Assembly (NCBI GenBank): GCA_022225965.2 | Contig: JAKJXP020000044.1 | Coordinates: 186,001-250,000, forward strand | DNA: 64,000 nt | Direction: 5' to 3' | Origin: Diatrype stigma | Taxonomy: Eukaryota > Ascomycota > Sordariomycetes > Xylariales > Diatrypaceae | Shown: positions 32,306 through 43,490 of the stretch, piece after piece | How the letters are laid out: each line of letters begins with the position of its first letter | Numbering within the stretch: position 1 is the first letter of the stretch | The notes under the pieces: model-generated | Told to the model about the DNA's origin: nothing | Seen by the model: the letters and a program-made list of their open reading frames with translations, nothing else | Database searches by the model: none | Position numbers and translations under genes: made by a program

Positions 32306-35300
32306 AGTTCGGAAGAGGTGGGGAATGGAAATAGTATCAGACAGAGGGCAGTTCACATCGACTAGCTGGTTGGTCAGAGGGAATGGACTGGACTGTGTTT
32401 GGGTTGATGACTTGCTTGTATTTCATATCTGGGGTTTTGTTCGACTTCGACCTGTGCCTTCGATTAGGTGCGCGGTCTCCTTTTCTTCTTGACTGGGGTC
32501 TCATCATAGACTTGTATAGAAGCATCCGTTACGACGGCTTAATACAGTAATGGTCTATCGTTATGAATATGTCTGGTTCGAAAGTGATCTGTATTAGCAT
32601 CCTAATCATGTCCACGATTTCCCCTGAGCTCAGTATAGTTCGTCATGTGCACCAACTGAGGCAACAGGAGGTTCTCCCCGCCACTTTGAACCTGAATTGG
32701 GGGTAACTATTAATGAGTATGTCTATCCTTGGTTATCACCCTCGTTCACATGCCACTACGTGTTGATGCCTTCCGGAATATCAATATATGAGTTACACAG
32801 TGGACGGATGCTCTGGGTTCCCAATAGTTTGATGAAGACCATGTTTATATGTTCATACCCAGCCTCTTTTTCCACGTCACAGGCATATAGTTGGAGGTAG
32901 ATCCCGATCGACGTCCTGCCCCGGAACACTGTCTTCTATACTGACTAAAGGCAGTTCCTAGTTCAGGGGTCCTACCTGTCGTTGACGAGCCGTTTCCCCC
33001 TTTATTTATGCATGCCAAAACGACGATGTTGAGGAACTGAGAAGCCTAGTATGCTAGTGAGACTGGCTCCTTTGGCACTCGACCGATCTAGACTTCAACA
33101 AGGTTTTGGATTTTATTAATTCTTGACGTGGATGAGGCATTGACGGGCCAAATCAAAGGGTCGTTTACTGTTATGCCGTTCGCCTTGAAGCATTTGACTC
33201 CGAGCCCCCCCCCTTCGAATAATCGATGTCTTATTACTCTTTCTCCATATACGATCATGCGCAAGAAACGACGTTCAACCATTGACACCCGAAATATGTA
33301 ATATCTGGGAGTAGCAATAACATGCGGTTGTCATCAACTAACCCGGGCGGTCATCTCCTGTCTATTTACTTAAATCCATCAATGCATTGTGTACGTATTC
33401 AGGAGGCGGGCTGACCTAGAGATGCTTCGTACTACTCTCGACTCTTGCACATGAAAAGGTACTCACAAACGATCGGCGAAGGCCCGGCTGGAAACGAGGC
33501 TTATGTCGCTCTCGCACAGGTCAAGGGCTGGAATCGCCGGCGGGTATGGGGCTAATCAATGCACTGAGTTTTTGTTGTGGCTTGGGCTCATGAGGATTTC
33601 ATGGTGGAATCTCCACGGCACTGCGGCAGCGTCAATGGTGCCAAGAGCCGCGAAACATTGCTTGTTCCAACCTCGCACGGTCGGGAAATAAGCCTCAAAA
33701 CTCCTACATGCGTAGGGGCGGCAGGCGTGTAGGGCTGCTGGTGTGTTTGAGAGTATGTAAGCATCGTTAACCGCGTCCGACGCAAGAACGTCTAGCTGAT
33801 AGCGTTGACTCAAACACAACTTCGTCTGTTATCTGACCAATACACGGCGCCTGCATGAATAGGTCGTTGGATCAGGGGTATCAATTCTCGCTAACTTTGG
33901 TATGCCCAACTGATCATATAGATTAAGTTTATATATGTCAATACAAGGGACCGGACTGGATGAATTCCCCTTCATGGAGTTCAAATTGAATTATGGAGTA
34001 AATCTAACCTTATTATCTTATATTATATGTTATGGGGCTCGGCTACCTATAGCGCATTATCGACTCTGCCCCTTTTGCATTGCTGAACTTCATTGGGTGG
34101 CCTCCTACCTATGTAATATATCATGTTGAAAATGATGAAGTTCCTGGATCCCCTACCTTGTGGCAACATGCTTTGCACTGATCTGATTATTTCAATCAGA
34201 GCCTCATAGTAAGTAGAACACTCTGTCGCGAGATTGAAAATAGCCTCGGACTAATGCCCTTCTGAGTATGCTCGTCGTGTTCATGTTGATCATCGTATGG
34301 ATCACGGAACCGAAGATCCCCCACCACCCGAGTAGATCTTTAGGACGCCTCAGTGAACAACGATGTTCACGTTGCTTGAACCAGTGAGGTCCCCTTGGAA
34401 GACGTCGGTTAACAGTTTGCAAATTCCAAAGCAAGGATAGCCCTGAACAGCTGCCTGGTCAAACAATATTGCAACGCAAGCATAGCGCTTGAGCCACCAT
34501 ATAACACCTTGAACATATGTAGTAACTACTAGCAACCTTCTTCCACGCCACAATGTGACTAGACTTCTTCACAATGGGGGTACTACTTAGGTCGTGCAGA
34601 TGGTGAGGTTCGGGTAGTGGGCGACAAGCGATAGGTATATCGCGCCAGACTCAGATTACTCTTACATAACTCCCGAACCGTTCAATGCCGGGTGTTTGGG
34701 GGTATTTGTTTCACGGATCTAGGTGTGTTTATGAGGCTAACGGTACATGGTGCTAGGATCTTTGGACGATCTTTACCTATCCCGGATGCCAAGCAATACT
34801 ACCAACGCCGCCAAGGGAGGCTCTTATAACGGACCCCTATTCCAGCCAAGAAATATTCTAAAATCCACTACTTAGACTACCCCCTAAGCGCGTGCGCGGC
34901 TTCAGCTTGCAAGGGGCAGGGCTGATTCTCACGGGTATTCATCCGAGCTGACAGGCTGTCGACCTACCGCCGACTGCCGTGAACATAACAGGCCGTTTTT
35001 TTTACGATAGTGGTATTGACTAAACGCACCTACGATTGTCAACTGCAGGTTCCATCAAATACGAACTACTTATTGATAGTGCAGTGAAAATATCTGCCCG
35101 ATTTGGTGAGTAAATCCATAATCGCCACAACTATATTCTATATATAAACCAATGTCTTATCGCGATAGTATTGCGGCTGTACTTGCTGAGGCCGTGTTTT
35201 TGCCGATTTGCCATGATCGCCCCCAGGGTGGGTTTGACATTCAACGCGACGTGGGGATAGTTAGGTCTGATCTCTCCATATTCCCCGAGTTGGCCAAACG

Positions 35301-35897
35301 AATGGCGCATATTACGGTGCCTGGACGGGGCTATATATCAACTAAAAAGGCAAATTTTACCGCGTCGACGTTATAGCTGTCAACGCAGCTGGCTGACGAC
35401 GCACTGATTTATGATTAGCAGACCAATATGTGGCACATGTAACACACGAATGTTCTCCCCTCGATCTTGATCTAGCCCCTCTCCGCCGGGAGTTCACTTG
35501 TTTCTCAGGTGAGGCATACGCAAGCAGGCCGAACAGCTTGCCCTTTCCTCTTGGCTATGGAGGCGTTGTTGCAAGGAGGAGGCGGGCAGGGCCCTGCCGT
35601 TCAAGACCTACCCTTCAAACTAGGGGCTTACCACCGTGATAGTATCAGATGCTCGATGGAAACATACTAGCATGAGGATGCTCCTTTTGCGTATATAAAA
35701 GAGCGACGATGGCTGTCTATAGTATCATCTCTGGTTGCATCGACGGCATCATCTTCTCAGCAGACTTTTTCTTTCTAACAATCTTTCAACAACCCAGGCG
35801 GTTTTGAACCTATCTTCGTTTCTATTCTCCTAATAATTAGGATCAACTTTATCTAATTCAATACTCGTTATACAATATAACCACATTACAAGGCAAC
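32306..35897. other. Intergenic, no gene seen
   Basis: About 3.6 kb of AT-richer DNA. Frames such as 35152-35376 (+, 74 codons) and 33503-33691 have no recognisable motif. A TATA box for the peroxidase gene lies at its right end. Confidence 0.5.
35692..35700 (+). promoter_or_regulatory. TATA box of the peroxidase gene
   Basis: TATATAAAA lies about 200 bp upstream of the ATG and is followed by a CT-rich leader. The spacing suits a strongly expressed secreted-enzyme gene. Confidence 0.6.
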
Positions 35898-36890
35898 ATG
35901 CATTCTTTCACTTCCACGGTTGTACTTGCCCTCATCGCCCACTACGGGCTAGTTACAGCACAATGCCCAGCTGTATGGACGGAGATTGCTACGGATCTGA
36001 AGGCGACGTTCATCGACACCGATGGTATCTGCACCGATGACGCCCGGGCGGCAATCCGGCTCTCCTTTCACGACTGCTTCCCGGGGACATGTGACGGGTC
36101 TATCATCCTGGCGAACGAGTGCAGCGATCGCGGAGAGAACACGCAGATGATTGGAATTTGCGATACTTTGGGAACCAAGGCGACCGACCACGATGTTGGT
36201 GTTGCGGATTTGATTCAGTTCGCGGCTGGTGAGACCCCCTTTTCCATTTGCCTCGATCTTTCCCCTCTTCCCCTCCTCATATAGTTAGTTGAGTTGACAT
36301 AAGGTATCGCAACTACCAGCTCTCGGGATCCGTTCTTGTAGCAACGGACCAGCGATCGCCGTGAAAGTCGGCCGGACAGACTCGTCGACCGCCGAAGCGG
36401 AGGGCCAGATACCGGGGGCCAACGACGACGCGGACTCGATCGTGTCGGCGTTCGCGGCCAAGGGCTTCACCAGCACGGAGCTGGTCGCGCTCATGGGCAC
36501 GCACAGCACCGCCAAGGACCTCAACAACGTCGCGCTCGACAGCACTGTCGACGACATGGACGTCGACTTCTACGTCCAGACCTCGGAGGGCAGCACGCCC
36601 ACCAGCCTCAACAGCGACAAGAACCTCAGCAACGGCACCCAGACAAAGAGCGACTGGGACCGGTTCGGCGCTAGCGCCTCTGACTGGCAGGCTGCCTTCG
36701 TGCCGGCGTAAGTATCTCTTTACTCTCTCTTCTTCGTGCAGTATCCTGTTTTGTTTCGTCGGGAAAGTCAAGTTGCGATGATAATACTAATTTAACCTGT
36801 TGTTATAGCATGGAGAAGCTTGGGCTCATGGGCAATGACGAAGCCTCCCTGACGGATTGCTCGAGTGTCCTCACCGATGCGTTCGCTTGA
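35898..36890 (+). CDS. Secreted class II-type fungal haem peroxidase
   Basis: Three exons (35898-36228, 36320-36707, 36809-36890) give 266 aa. Residues 1-21 are a signal peptide ending ..GLVTA before QCPAVW. The distal haem site is RLSFHDCFPGTCDG (Arg54, His58). The proximal ligand is His172 in LVALMGTHSTAKD. VGRTDSS (127-133) is another family signature. Eight cysteines are present, as in class II enzymes. The first intron is read as 36229-36319, joining FAA to ALGIRSCSNGP; the nearer AG at 36303 would bring in a stop and is rejected. The second intron (36708-36808) joins VPA to MEKLGLMG. The enzyme would use H2O2 to oxidise phenolic or aromatic substrates outside the cell. Substrate preference (generic, Mn or lignin) cannot be set by eye. 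It is somewhat short for the class. Confidence 0.9.
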
Positions 36891-37748
36891 TTTTTCCCGC
36901 TACCCTTTATTCTTATTGTGTTTCGAAAGGCTACTGGCAGCATAATATGCCGGCTACCTCTTTGATAGGCGGGGTCTAGGAATTGCATAGCGTGTATTTT
37001 CGAACGACTGGTTTTGGGCACATGCATTACCGGTATATGATTCACTTAGTGGCATGAGATTTGACGAGGTTGCAGGTCAAACCGGAGATACGGCTCAAGG
37101 CGTTCAAAGTGTCCAAAAATGGGGTGTGGAGCTGACATGGCAACATGTATTATTATTGTTATTATCATTATGTGTTTGCGGACCCTGTTTTGTATTGAAC
37201 TATATCATCATAATTCATATATTGTCACCAGGCAGTCTTGCATGACCTGGGCTGAGTATACCCGCTTGTTTGATATACAGTGTTCATCTCAAAGTAGAGA
37301 CACTTTGGCTTATCTCTTATTATATACCTGGCTACTGGAGAACACATCTTTCTCAAACGACTTGAATCGACCCAATCGTCCCGGATCTTTTCACCATGTT
37401 ACATAAGTTGTAATGCTGAAACTGCCTTGCAAGTCCAGTAATTCTAAGCCAAATATCGTCACCAAGTATCTCTGCAAGTAAGACATATCACGCAACTAGA
37501 GCGCGCAAATCATCACCATGAACGATCATGTTTTTATATCATTTTACTTATTTACTATTTTAGTTATACTAGCTACTGCTGTAGTAGTAGGTATGACTAT
37601 ACACTAACAATTATCTAGTGTCTGTACTGTTGTACACTGGTTTCAGCTATTATGCTGGACATTATACAAAAGTCGTCTCGGGTTCATCTTGTTTGTTGGA
37701 GTCGTGATGAGAACAAAGGAAAGAAGACTCCCACACTTCTTGATTTGT
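36891..37748. other. Intergenic between convergent genes
   Basis: About 0.86 kb of AT-rich DNA between the 3' ends of the peroxidase (+) and wall-protein (-) genes. No frame of interest is seen. Confidence 0.6.
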
Positions 37749-39548
37749 TTAAGAAGTGGTGATGAACATGCCGAGAGGGCAAGGGTTGTAGTCCTGGAAG
37801 AAGCGCAGGCTGGTGTCGCCGCCCTCGGCGACGGCCACCTTGACGCTGTACTCCTCGCCGGAGGGGCAGTCGAACGAGGCGACGTTGTAGGCGTTGCCGG
37901 GCGCGACGGTGAACTGACCGAGGTCCTGGGCCACGCTGGGGATGTTGGCGTAGGTGGTCTGCTGGTCGACGGCGCTGCTGAGCTTGGAGAAGTCGAGCGC
38001 GCCCGAGCCGGAGAAGGTGTAGGACGACGTCTCGAGCGTGTCCTGCTCGGGGAACAGGAACACCAGGTTGCAGGTCTTGCCGGAAGCCTCGGCGGGGATG
38101 TTGAAGTCGAACACGCTCGACTTGGTCGCGCTCACCTCGCCGAAGTACGACGTGCCGGCGGCCGTGTCAGGGCTCGAGCTGTCGACCGGGATGATCAGGG
38201 CCGGCAGGTTGAACTCGCCCGCGTTGGAGACGTCGCCAGGGCACGAGTCGGGGATGTTCACGTCACTGGGGGCAGGGATGCCAGAAGACTGGCCGGGGGT
38301 GGTGGAGGTTGCCGGCACAGAGACAGAGGCAGATGAGGCCTTAGATGTGACGGAAGAGAGGGTGGTGGGCTGCGGTGCCGTAGGGTAGGCAGCGCTGCTT
38401 GAAGGGACGACGCTGCTAGGATAGACGGCGCTGCTGGAAGGGGCGGCGCTGGAAGGGACGGCAGCAGACGTAGTGGGGTAGGCAGGGGCGCTGGAGCTAG
38501 GGACAGCAGGAGTGCTGGCAGCAGGCGCAGAAGGGGCGGTAGAGGGCGCGGTGGGATAAGCAGTGGATGGGGTGACGCTCTCCGTCTCCGTGCAGACCTC
38601 GGTTTCGGTCTCAGGGGGGCTCGAGGCAGTGACAGTTTCGCCAGGACCAGAGACGGTCTCGGTGGGACCAGGGGCAGTCTCGGTAGGGCCGGGGATGGTC
38701 TCCGAAATAGTCTCAGTAGGACCAGGGGCGGTTTCGGTAGGACCGGGAATGGTCTGCGAAACAGTCTCCGTGGGTCCGGGAACCGTCTCGGTAGGGCCCG
38801 GGACAGTCTCAGCGGGACCAGAGACAGTCTCGGTAGGACCAGGGACGGTCTCAGTGGGGCATTCCGACACAGTGGAAGCACAGCTGGTCACAGTCGACGT
38901 GGTGGTCGTGAACACAGTCGAAAGCGAGGGCTGCGCAGCCGAGCAGCTTCCGGGAACCGAGATGGTGGTGGTCGAGTAGATGGTCGACACGATCTGGGGG
39001 ACGGACGTAGCAGGGGCGCTCGTGGCAGCCGGGACGCTCGTCTCAACCGGTGCGGTAGCCGAGTAGCTGGCGGGTGCGCTGCTGCTGCTGCTGCTAGTAG
39101 CACACTCTCCCGAGCCGCAGCCGGAGGCGGTCAGGGTGATCTCCTTGCAGTTCTGGGCGCTGTCGTCCTGCGCGAGGTAGATGTTGACCTCGTCGTTCTC
39201 GCCAGCGTCGCACTCGTAGAAGGTGGTCTGGCCGTTGAACGAGACGGCGCCGTCGCAGCCGACCTCGAAGCCGACCTCGGGCGTCTGGTTCGTGTCGCAC
39301 TGCAGCACCTTGGCGGGCGGCGTCCACCAGCAGCCACGGCCCTGCGAGTCCGTCAGGGAGCCGCCGTTCAGCGTGAACTCGGTAGGCGCGATGGCGCTGC
39401 CGGCCCGCGTCTGGCCGCTGTTATGCTGGCCGACCGGGTAGCTGACGCCGCCGCTGGTGGTGAGCGTGAGCGAGCAGCCGGCGTCCCGCAGAGCGAGGCC
39501 GCTGACGCTGCTGGCCGCGGCCAGAGTGAGAGCGAGTCTGCTAGACAT
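37749..39548 (-). CDS. Modular cell-wall protein: PIR1-like domain, GPTETV repeats, But2 C-terminal domain
   Basis: A single exon of 599 aa. The signal peptide is about residues 1-20. Residues about 25-148 resemble the C-terminal domain of PIR1-like cell-wall mannoproteins (FTLNGGSLTDSQGRGCWW, then VGCDGAVSFNGQTTFYECDA). The centre (about 150-430) is Ser/Thr/Pro-rich, expected to be O-glycosylated, and contains a dozen imperfect GPTETV hexapeptides (about 229-306). The C-terminus (about 436-599) matches the But2 C-terminal domain pattern (EFNLPALIIPVDS, FDFNIPAEASGKTCNLVFLFP, FDCPSGEEYSVKVAV, LRFFQDYNPCPLG). This arrangement is seen in ascomycete surface proteins. A structural or adhesive wall role is inferred; no catalytic site is visible and there is no obvious GPI signal at the C-terminus. 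Confidence 0.88.
   Translation of the reverse strand: MSSRLALTLAAASSVSGLALRDAGCSLTLTTSGGVSYPVGQHNSGQTRAGSAIAPTEFTLNGGSLTDSQGRGCWWTPPAKVLQCDTNQTPEVGFEVGCDGAVSFNGQTTFYECDAGENDEVNIYLAQDDSAQNCKEITLTASGCGSGECATSSSSSSAPASYSATAPVETSVPAATSAPATSVPQIVSTIYSTTTISVPGSCSAAQPSLSTVFTTTTSTVTSCASTVSECPTETVPGPTETVSGPAETVPGPTETVPGPTETVSQTIPGPTETAPGPTETISETIPGPTETAPGPTETVSGPGETVTASSPPETETEVCTETESVTPSTAYPTAPSTAPSAPAASTPAVPSSSAPAYPTTSAAVPSSAAPSSSAVYPSSVVPSSSAAYPTAPQPTTLSSVTSKASSASVSVPATSTTPGQSSGIPAPSDVNIPDSCPGDVSNAGEFNLPALIIPVDSSSPDTAAGTSYFGEVSATKSSVFDFNIPAEASGKTCNLVFLFPEQDTLETSSYTFSGSGALDFSKLSSAVDQQTTYANIPSVAQDLGQFTVAPGNAYNVASFDCPSGEEYSVKVAVAEGGDTSLRFFQDYNPCPLGMFITTS
38632..38863 (-). repeat. Coding repeat encoding (GPTETV)n
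   Basis: About 18-bp units (consensus minus strand GGTCCTACCGAGACTGTC, variable at third positions) encode GPTETV/GPTETA/GPAETV. Two units are interrupted by SQTIP and SETIP. Copy number is likely to vary between isolates. Confidence 0.85.
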
Positions 39549-41581
39549 GTTTTGGGTAGTTTTCAGGGGGAAGAAACGAAAGTCTAGTGTCTATTATAAA
39601 GACAGCTTGATTAAAACGATTGATGGGGGGAAAAATACGGCTTTCGTCCTGGTCCTTTCACTGTCCTTTCACTGAAGAAAGCTTACTGACAACTGATGAC
39701 TGACTGACTCGAGCTGGATTTCGTCCTGGGACCCCGAAGCGTCCTGCTCCCTTATATGCGCAACTGACTCGAGTTTTTCCTCAGTCGGACCCGGACCCTC
39801 GGATTCCCATGGACGCGAGGCTCGTATGTCATTGGGCGACGTCATGCCTTACACTGCCCTGCCCATACCGATGAGGTGTGCTTGTGGGTAATCCCAAGCA
39901 GCCCAAGCAGCCCAAGACGACGGCAGAGGGAAGTGGGAAGACGACGGTGCGAGCGCGGTTCTCCACATGCTGCTCCGCAATGATCGATGGGCGCATCCAG
40001 ATTCACGTAATGATATACGCCAGCTGTACCCCGACCCGATCTATGTAGCCGACGATGTTCGATTATTTCCACTTATATCCATTGGAAATCCGGATGATAT
40101 TGGTTAGGGTAAGCTGATGCTGGAATAGGGGGTGGTCGGACGAGCTTAAGGGGTCTCCCTATACGGTATGTCCCGGAAGATCTACCGTGGGGATGTAGGA
40201 TTCACTGTGAATCACAGATCTGGATGGATATATGCACACCCAGAGTGGTAGTCCTTGAATACGAGTGTTTTACGTATGCACCACCCATGACTCGAATCGT
40301 TGAGAACCAGTACAGAGTAGTCCTTTCGGAAATTAAGCTTAAAGTATCCTTTCTCTTGGTAAAAAACTACCCGCCGGGCTGTTCCCAGCTGCGCTCTTCT
40401 TGTTACTCTTGCCTAGAAAAAGAGTTATTATTCGATTGTACAGTGCATAGTTTAGGTAAGATTATTCCCTGGGACATTCCAAGTTCTCTGCAAAAGCGAA
40501 TTTTGGGGCTTGAATTGTTTACTTGTTTGTGTATGACCTGCGTCATACATACTCCTCCAATTGTGGCCCACGCAAGTCGTTGTGCTCTCGTCTCCAGCTT
40601 TGTCTAGCTATTACATCAGTGCTTACGCGGTGCCGGGTCCTATCTGGATATCGGCCGAATGACTCGTGAGTAAACAGCGCAAAAATAGAGAAAAGAGGAA
40701 CCGGAAAATCGGTATTTATCTAAGCCGTCCCCCCCAAGATTGAAGAGAAATGAGTAAAGTTGGGTTCCGAAGTTGTTTGACTGTTCTATTGGCAACCATC
40801 TTATCCATAGCTGTGGCTAGGAATCAAGGTGTGCTCACTTTTGCTCTTGGTTGTACTCGGCCCATTGGTGCTGGGAATATTCCAGGCCTCGTTTTCAACT
40901 AGTTCATGAGCCAACGTAAGAAGTGGATTGACGATCAACAACCGATCCCCTGATAAACTGGGTCAACATCAGCCATCAACAAGAGATGAACAAGAGACCA
41001 GCTGACTCTTCCAAGTTTTCCCAGGCAACAGCACTCGGCCAGGACAATGCTGCCTGTCATCACAGCCTCATCATGTCGATCACTGGTTTATGTATAGTAT
41101 ATGAGAAGAAATATGACAAGAAAGAAGCCGATTGGTTCCAATTTGGATCTCGATAACCTACCACGATAACCTCTTATAAGCTTAACACGGGCTAACACTC
41201 CGACTCCACATCCCATCGGAGCTATTGGGTTCCACTTGCGAGCCGCTCGGGGCGTCGGGAGTCTCGGGAACCAATCATATGGCCAACTTATAGGAGTTGG
41301 TTCTTGACCACGCGTTTCACATGTGGCGCCCGCGCAGGCCGCGCACAAGGAATCCGTCAAGGAGGGCGAGCCGCGAGAAAGAAAACACCACGTAGTGAAC
41401 CCATAACTTACAACTATGTGGTCAATGACATCATGTCTTCTAGTTTCTCATAAGCGACAATCACATCTTCATTAGCTTTTTCACTCGTGTAGAGTAGCTC
41501 ATCAAGTACCATCTCAACCCTTCTGGACTGCTTACTGCCACTATTTACCACTAGTAGCGCCCACGGACCCAATTCCATTCC
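39549..41581. other. Intergenic between divergent genes
   Basis: About 2 kb. A minus-strand TATATAAG-like box lies at 39751-39758, about 205 bp upstream of the wall-protein ATG. A 127-codon plus frame (40224-40607) shows no motif and no codon bias and is not called. Confidence 0.5.
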
Positions 41582-42393
41582 ATGCCGGACTTATCCGACT
41601 CCGCCCTCTTCCCGGCTTTCGGGGAGCTCCCACCCGCCGTTACCGCCTTGGTCGGGTCGGGAAGCGATACCACTGTCACCTCTGCCGCGAGTACCAGCAG
41701 CTGGGTGCTGCTCGCCCAGATCAAGGAGAACATGACGATCACGAAGCCGACGTTGATCGTCACAGACCGCACAGGCGTCGACTTCGCCGTCATGTTCGAA
41801 GATGCGCGCGTGAGCCTGAAGGGCTTCCGGAAGGGCTACACCATGGTGATCCCTGCTGCGCGCCGCACCGACAAGGGGGAGGGCAAGAAGGCCATCGTGC
41901 GGATCGAGGAGGGCGGGGACGCGGGGGTGCGGGTAGGTGCTTCCAAACTAAACTAGCTGACCGACCGACCAGCCGAGTACACAGGCCGGTTCAGTTTCCG
42001 TTATCGGATCCGGTCCCCCCTTATATGTGTAATGAATGAATGAATGAATGTTCTGGGCTAACGTCCTGATTCATGGATCCTTGGCTCCGAGTAGGTCATC
42101 CCCGGTAGCTTGGAGCAGGTCTTCGAGCTCGCCAAGGTGGCCGATAGCGACACTGTCGGACAGCAGTGCGCTGCCTGTGGGAAGGCCGATGGACCGCTCA
42201 TGAAGTGCACAGGGTGCAGCACGGCCGCATATTGTAGCAAGGTAAGCTTTCAAAGCGAATGACTTTTAAGATCTACACAGTATCTGCTGGCTTACAAGCG
42301 TGGACCCAGGCTTGCCAAGCGAAAGGCTGGAGCGACCTCGGGCATAAATCGAACTGCAAGGCTCTCAAGTCTATAAAGGAGATATGGACATAA
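41582..42393 (+). CDS. MYND-type zinc-finger protein
   Basis: Three exons (41582-41932, 42095-42241, 42310-42393) give 193 aa. The N-terminal about 117 residues form a small domain with the segments LLAQIKENMTITKPTLIVTD and DFAVMFEDARVSLKGF. The C-terminus is a MYND finger: C-x2-C (CAAC), C-x2-C (CTGC), YCSKACQ, then GH and a last C, spread over exons 2 and 3. Intron 2 (42242-42309) is placed so that YCSK joins ACQAKGW. The earlier AG before CGTGG would lose the finger. Intron 1 (41933-42094) contains an (AATG)5 repeat. MYND fingers mediate protein-protein contacts. Many short fungal members of this form exist without known function. The gene is convergent with the dioxygenase at 42618. Confidence 0.88.
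42031..42050 (+). repeat. (AATG)5 microsatellite in an intron
   Basis: Five perfect AATG tetramers within intron 1 of the MYND gene. Confidence 0.9.
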
Positions 42394-42617
42394 CCTAATA
42401 AAACGTGAAAAGCTTTCCCTCTTGATCTAACATTAACATGGCTCCCGACACACAATCTCCAATCTTCTTAGCTTTCCTAGTGCTTTTAGGTGTACATAGT
42501 AAGTATAGATCTGGCCCATCGGACGTGGGTATTCATGAGATCTGATTCATATTCGCGTCCCCACCATCATAACTTGTTTGTCCATCATATTGCGCTTATG
42601 CGGCATGCAAGTGCCAC

Positions 42618-43490
42618 CTACTCATTTCGCATCTTATATAAGAGATCCGATCGAACCGTGTACTTGACACCCTGCTTGACATCATCCCCCGAATGATACA
42701 ACCTCACGTGTTGGAATATCAACACCCTGCCTGCTTTCGGATCAACATCCACCTTCTTCTTCTCGTCGCTGGACAAGAACGAGGTGGCGCCCCCTCTCAA
42801 CTCCGCCCCCTCCCCGACCTCCTGCTGCGAGTCGTTCAGGTACAGGTGCACGGTGAAGTGCGTGCGCAAGACGCTGCTGTTGTCGTCTTCGTCGAGCTCG
42901 CTGTACGCGCCGTCGCAGTGCGGCCGGAAGAACTGCCCGGGGCCGTACCTCAGGAAGCGCATGCGCTTGTTCATGCGGTGGAAGTCCCAGACGGTTTCCT
43001 TTCCGCTCTTGCGCTGGGTGCCCAGGAGGTCACCGTTGCTGAACGAGCCGAGCTGCTCCTTGATCTCCGGGACCCGCTCCAGGCGCGCCCACAGGCGGTC
43101 GACGATCTCCTGGTTGTCCCAGATGATGCGGTCGCTGTTGCGGTACTCCGGGACCAGCACCTCGTAGCCGCCGCCCACGTTGACCAGCGCCGGGTTCCAC
43201 GCCGAGTCGCTGTCGCTGTTCCCGCCGCCACCGCCTCGCCTGTTCTCGTCCGGGACGCTGGCCTCCGCCAGCCGGATCAGCGTGGCGCATTCCGAGGGGC
43301 TCAGCGCGTTGTCGACCACGAAGGCGTAGGCCCCCTTGTACTGGGGCAGGGCCGTCTTCTCGAAGTCGATCTTCGAGTACTTGAGGGGCGCTGCGTCAGG
43401 CGGGTCGGATGTGAGATAGCCCTCCGGGATGGCGACTTCCTTGGATTCGTAGGTCGTCTTCACCGGGCTGTACTTGCTCGATCCCGACAT
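42618..43490 (-). CDS. 2OG-Fe(II) dioxygenase, prolyl-4-hydroxylase-like
   Basis: A single exon of 290 aa, without signal peptide. The prolyl 4-hydroxylase alpha-subunit fold spans about 50-285. Iron ligands are His191 and Asp193 (FFRPHCDGAYSE) and His266 (LYHSGDDV). The 2-oxoglutarate-binding basic residue is Lys276 or Arg280 in GVKYTVRSDLLY. LRYGPGQFF and the FTVHLYLND strand are typical. Such cytosolic or nuclear fungal proteins hydroxylate proteins or small molecules; the substrate is unknown. A Gly5 run (86-90) followed by Ser/Asp repeats is a disordered loop. A 270-codon frame on the opposite strand is a GC-bias shadow. Confidence 0.88.
   Translation of the reverse strand: MSGSSKYSPVKTTYESKEVAIPEGYLTSDPPDAAPLKYSKIDFEKTALPQYKGAYAFVVDNALSPSECATLIRLAEASVPDENRRGGGGGNSDSDSAWNPALVNVGGGYEVLVPEYRNSDRIIWDNQEIVDRLWARLERVPEIKEQLGSFSNGDLLGTQRKSGKETVWDFHRMNKRMRFLRYGPGQFFRPHCDGAYSELDEDDNSSVLRTHFTVHLYLNDSQQEVGEGAELRGGATSFLSSDEKKKVDVDPKAGRVLIFQHVRLYHSGDDVKQGVKYTVRSDLLYKMRNE

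Noticed and set aside
36304..36341. Nearer 3' splice site for peroxidase intron 1
   Set aside because: It leads to a stop after IATTSSRDPFL, whereas the AG at 36318-36319 restores the conserved frame.
40224..40607. 127-codon plus frame
   Set aside because: Mixed, AT-leaning codons, several Cys, no domain, and no splice partners.
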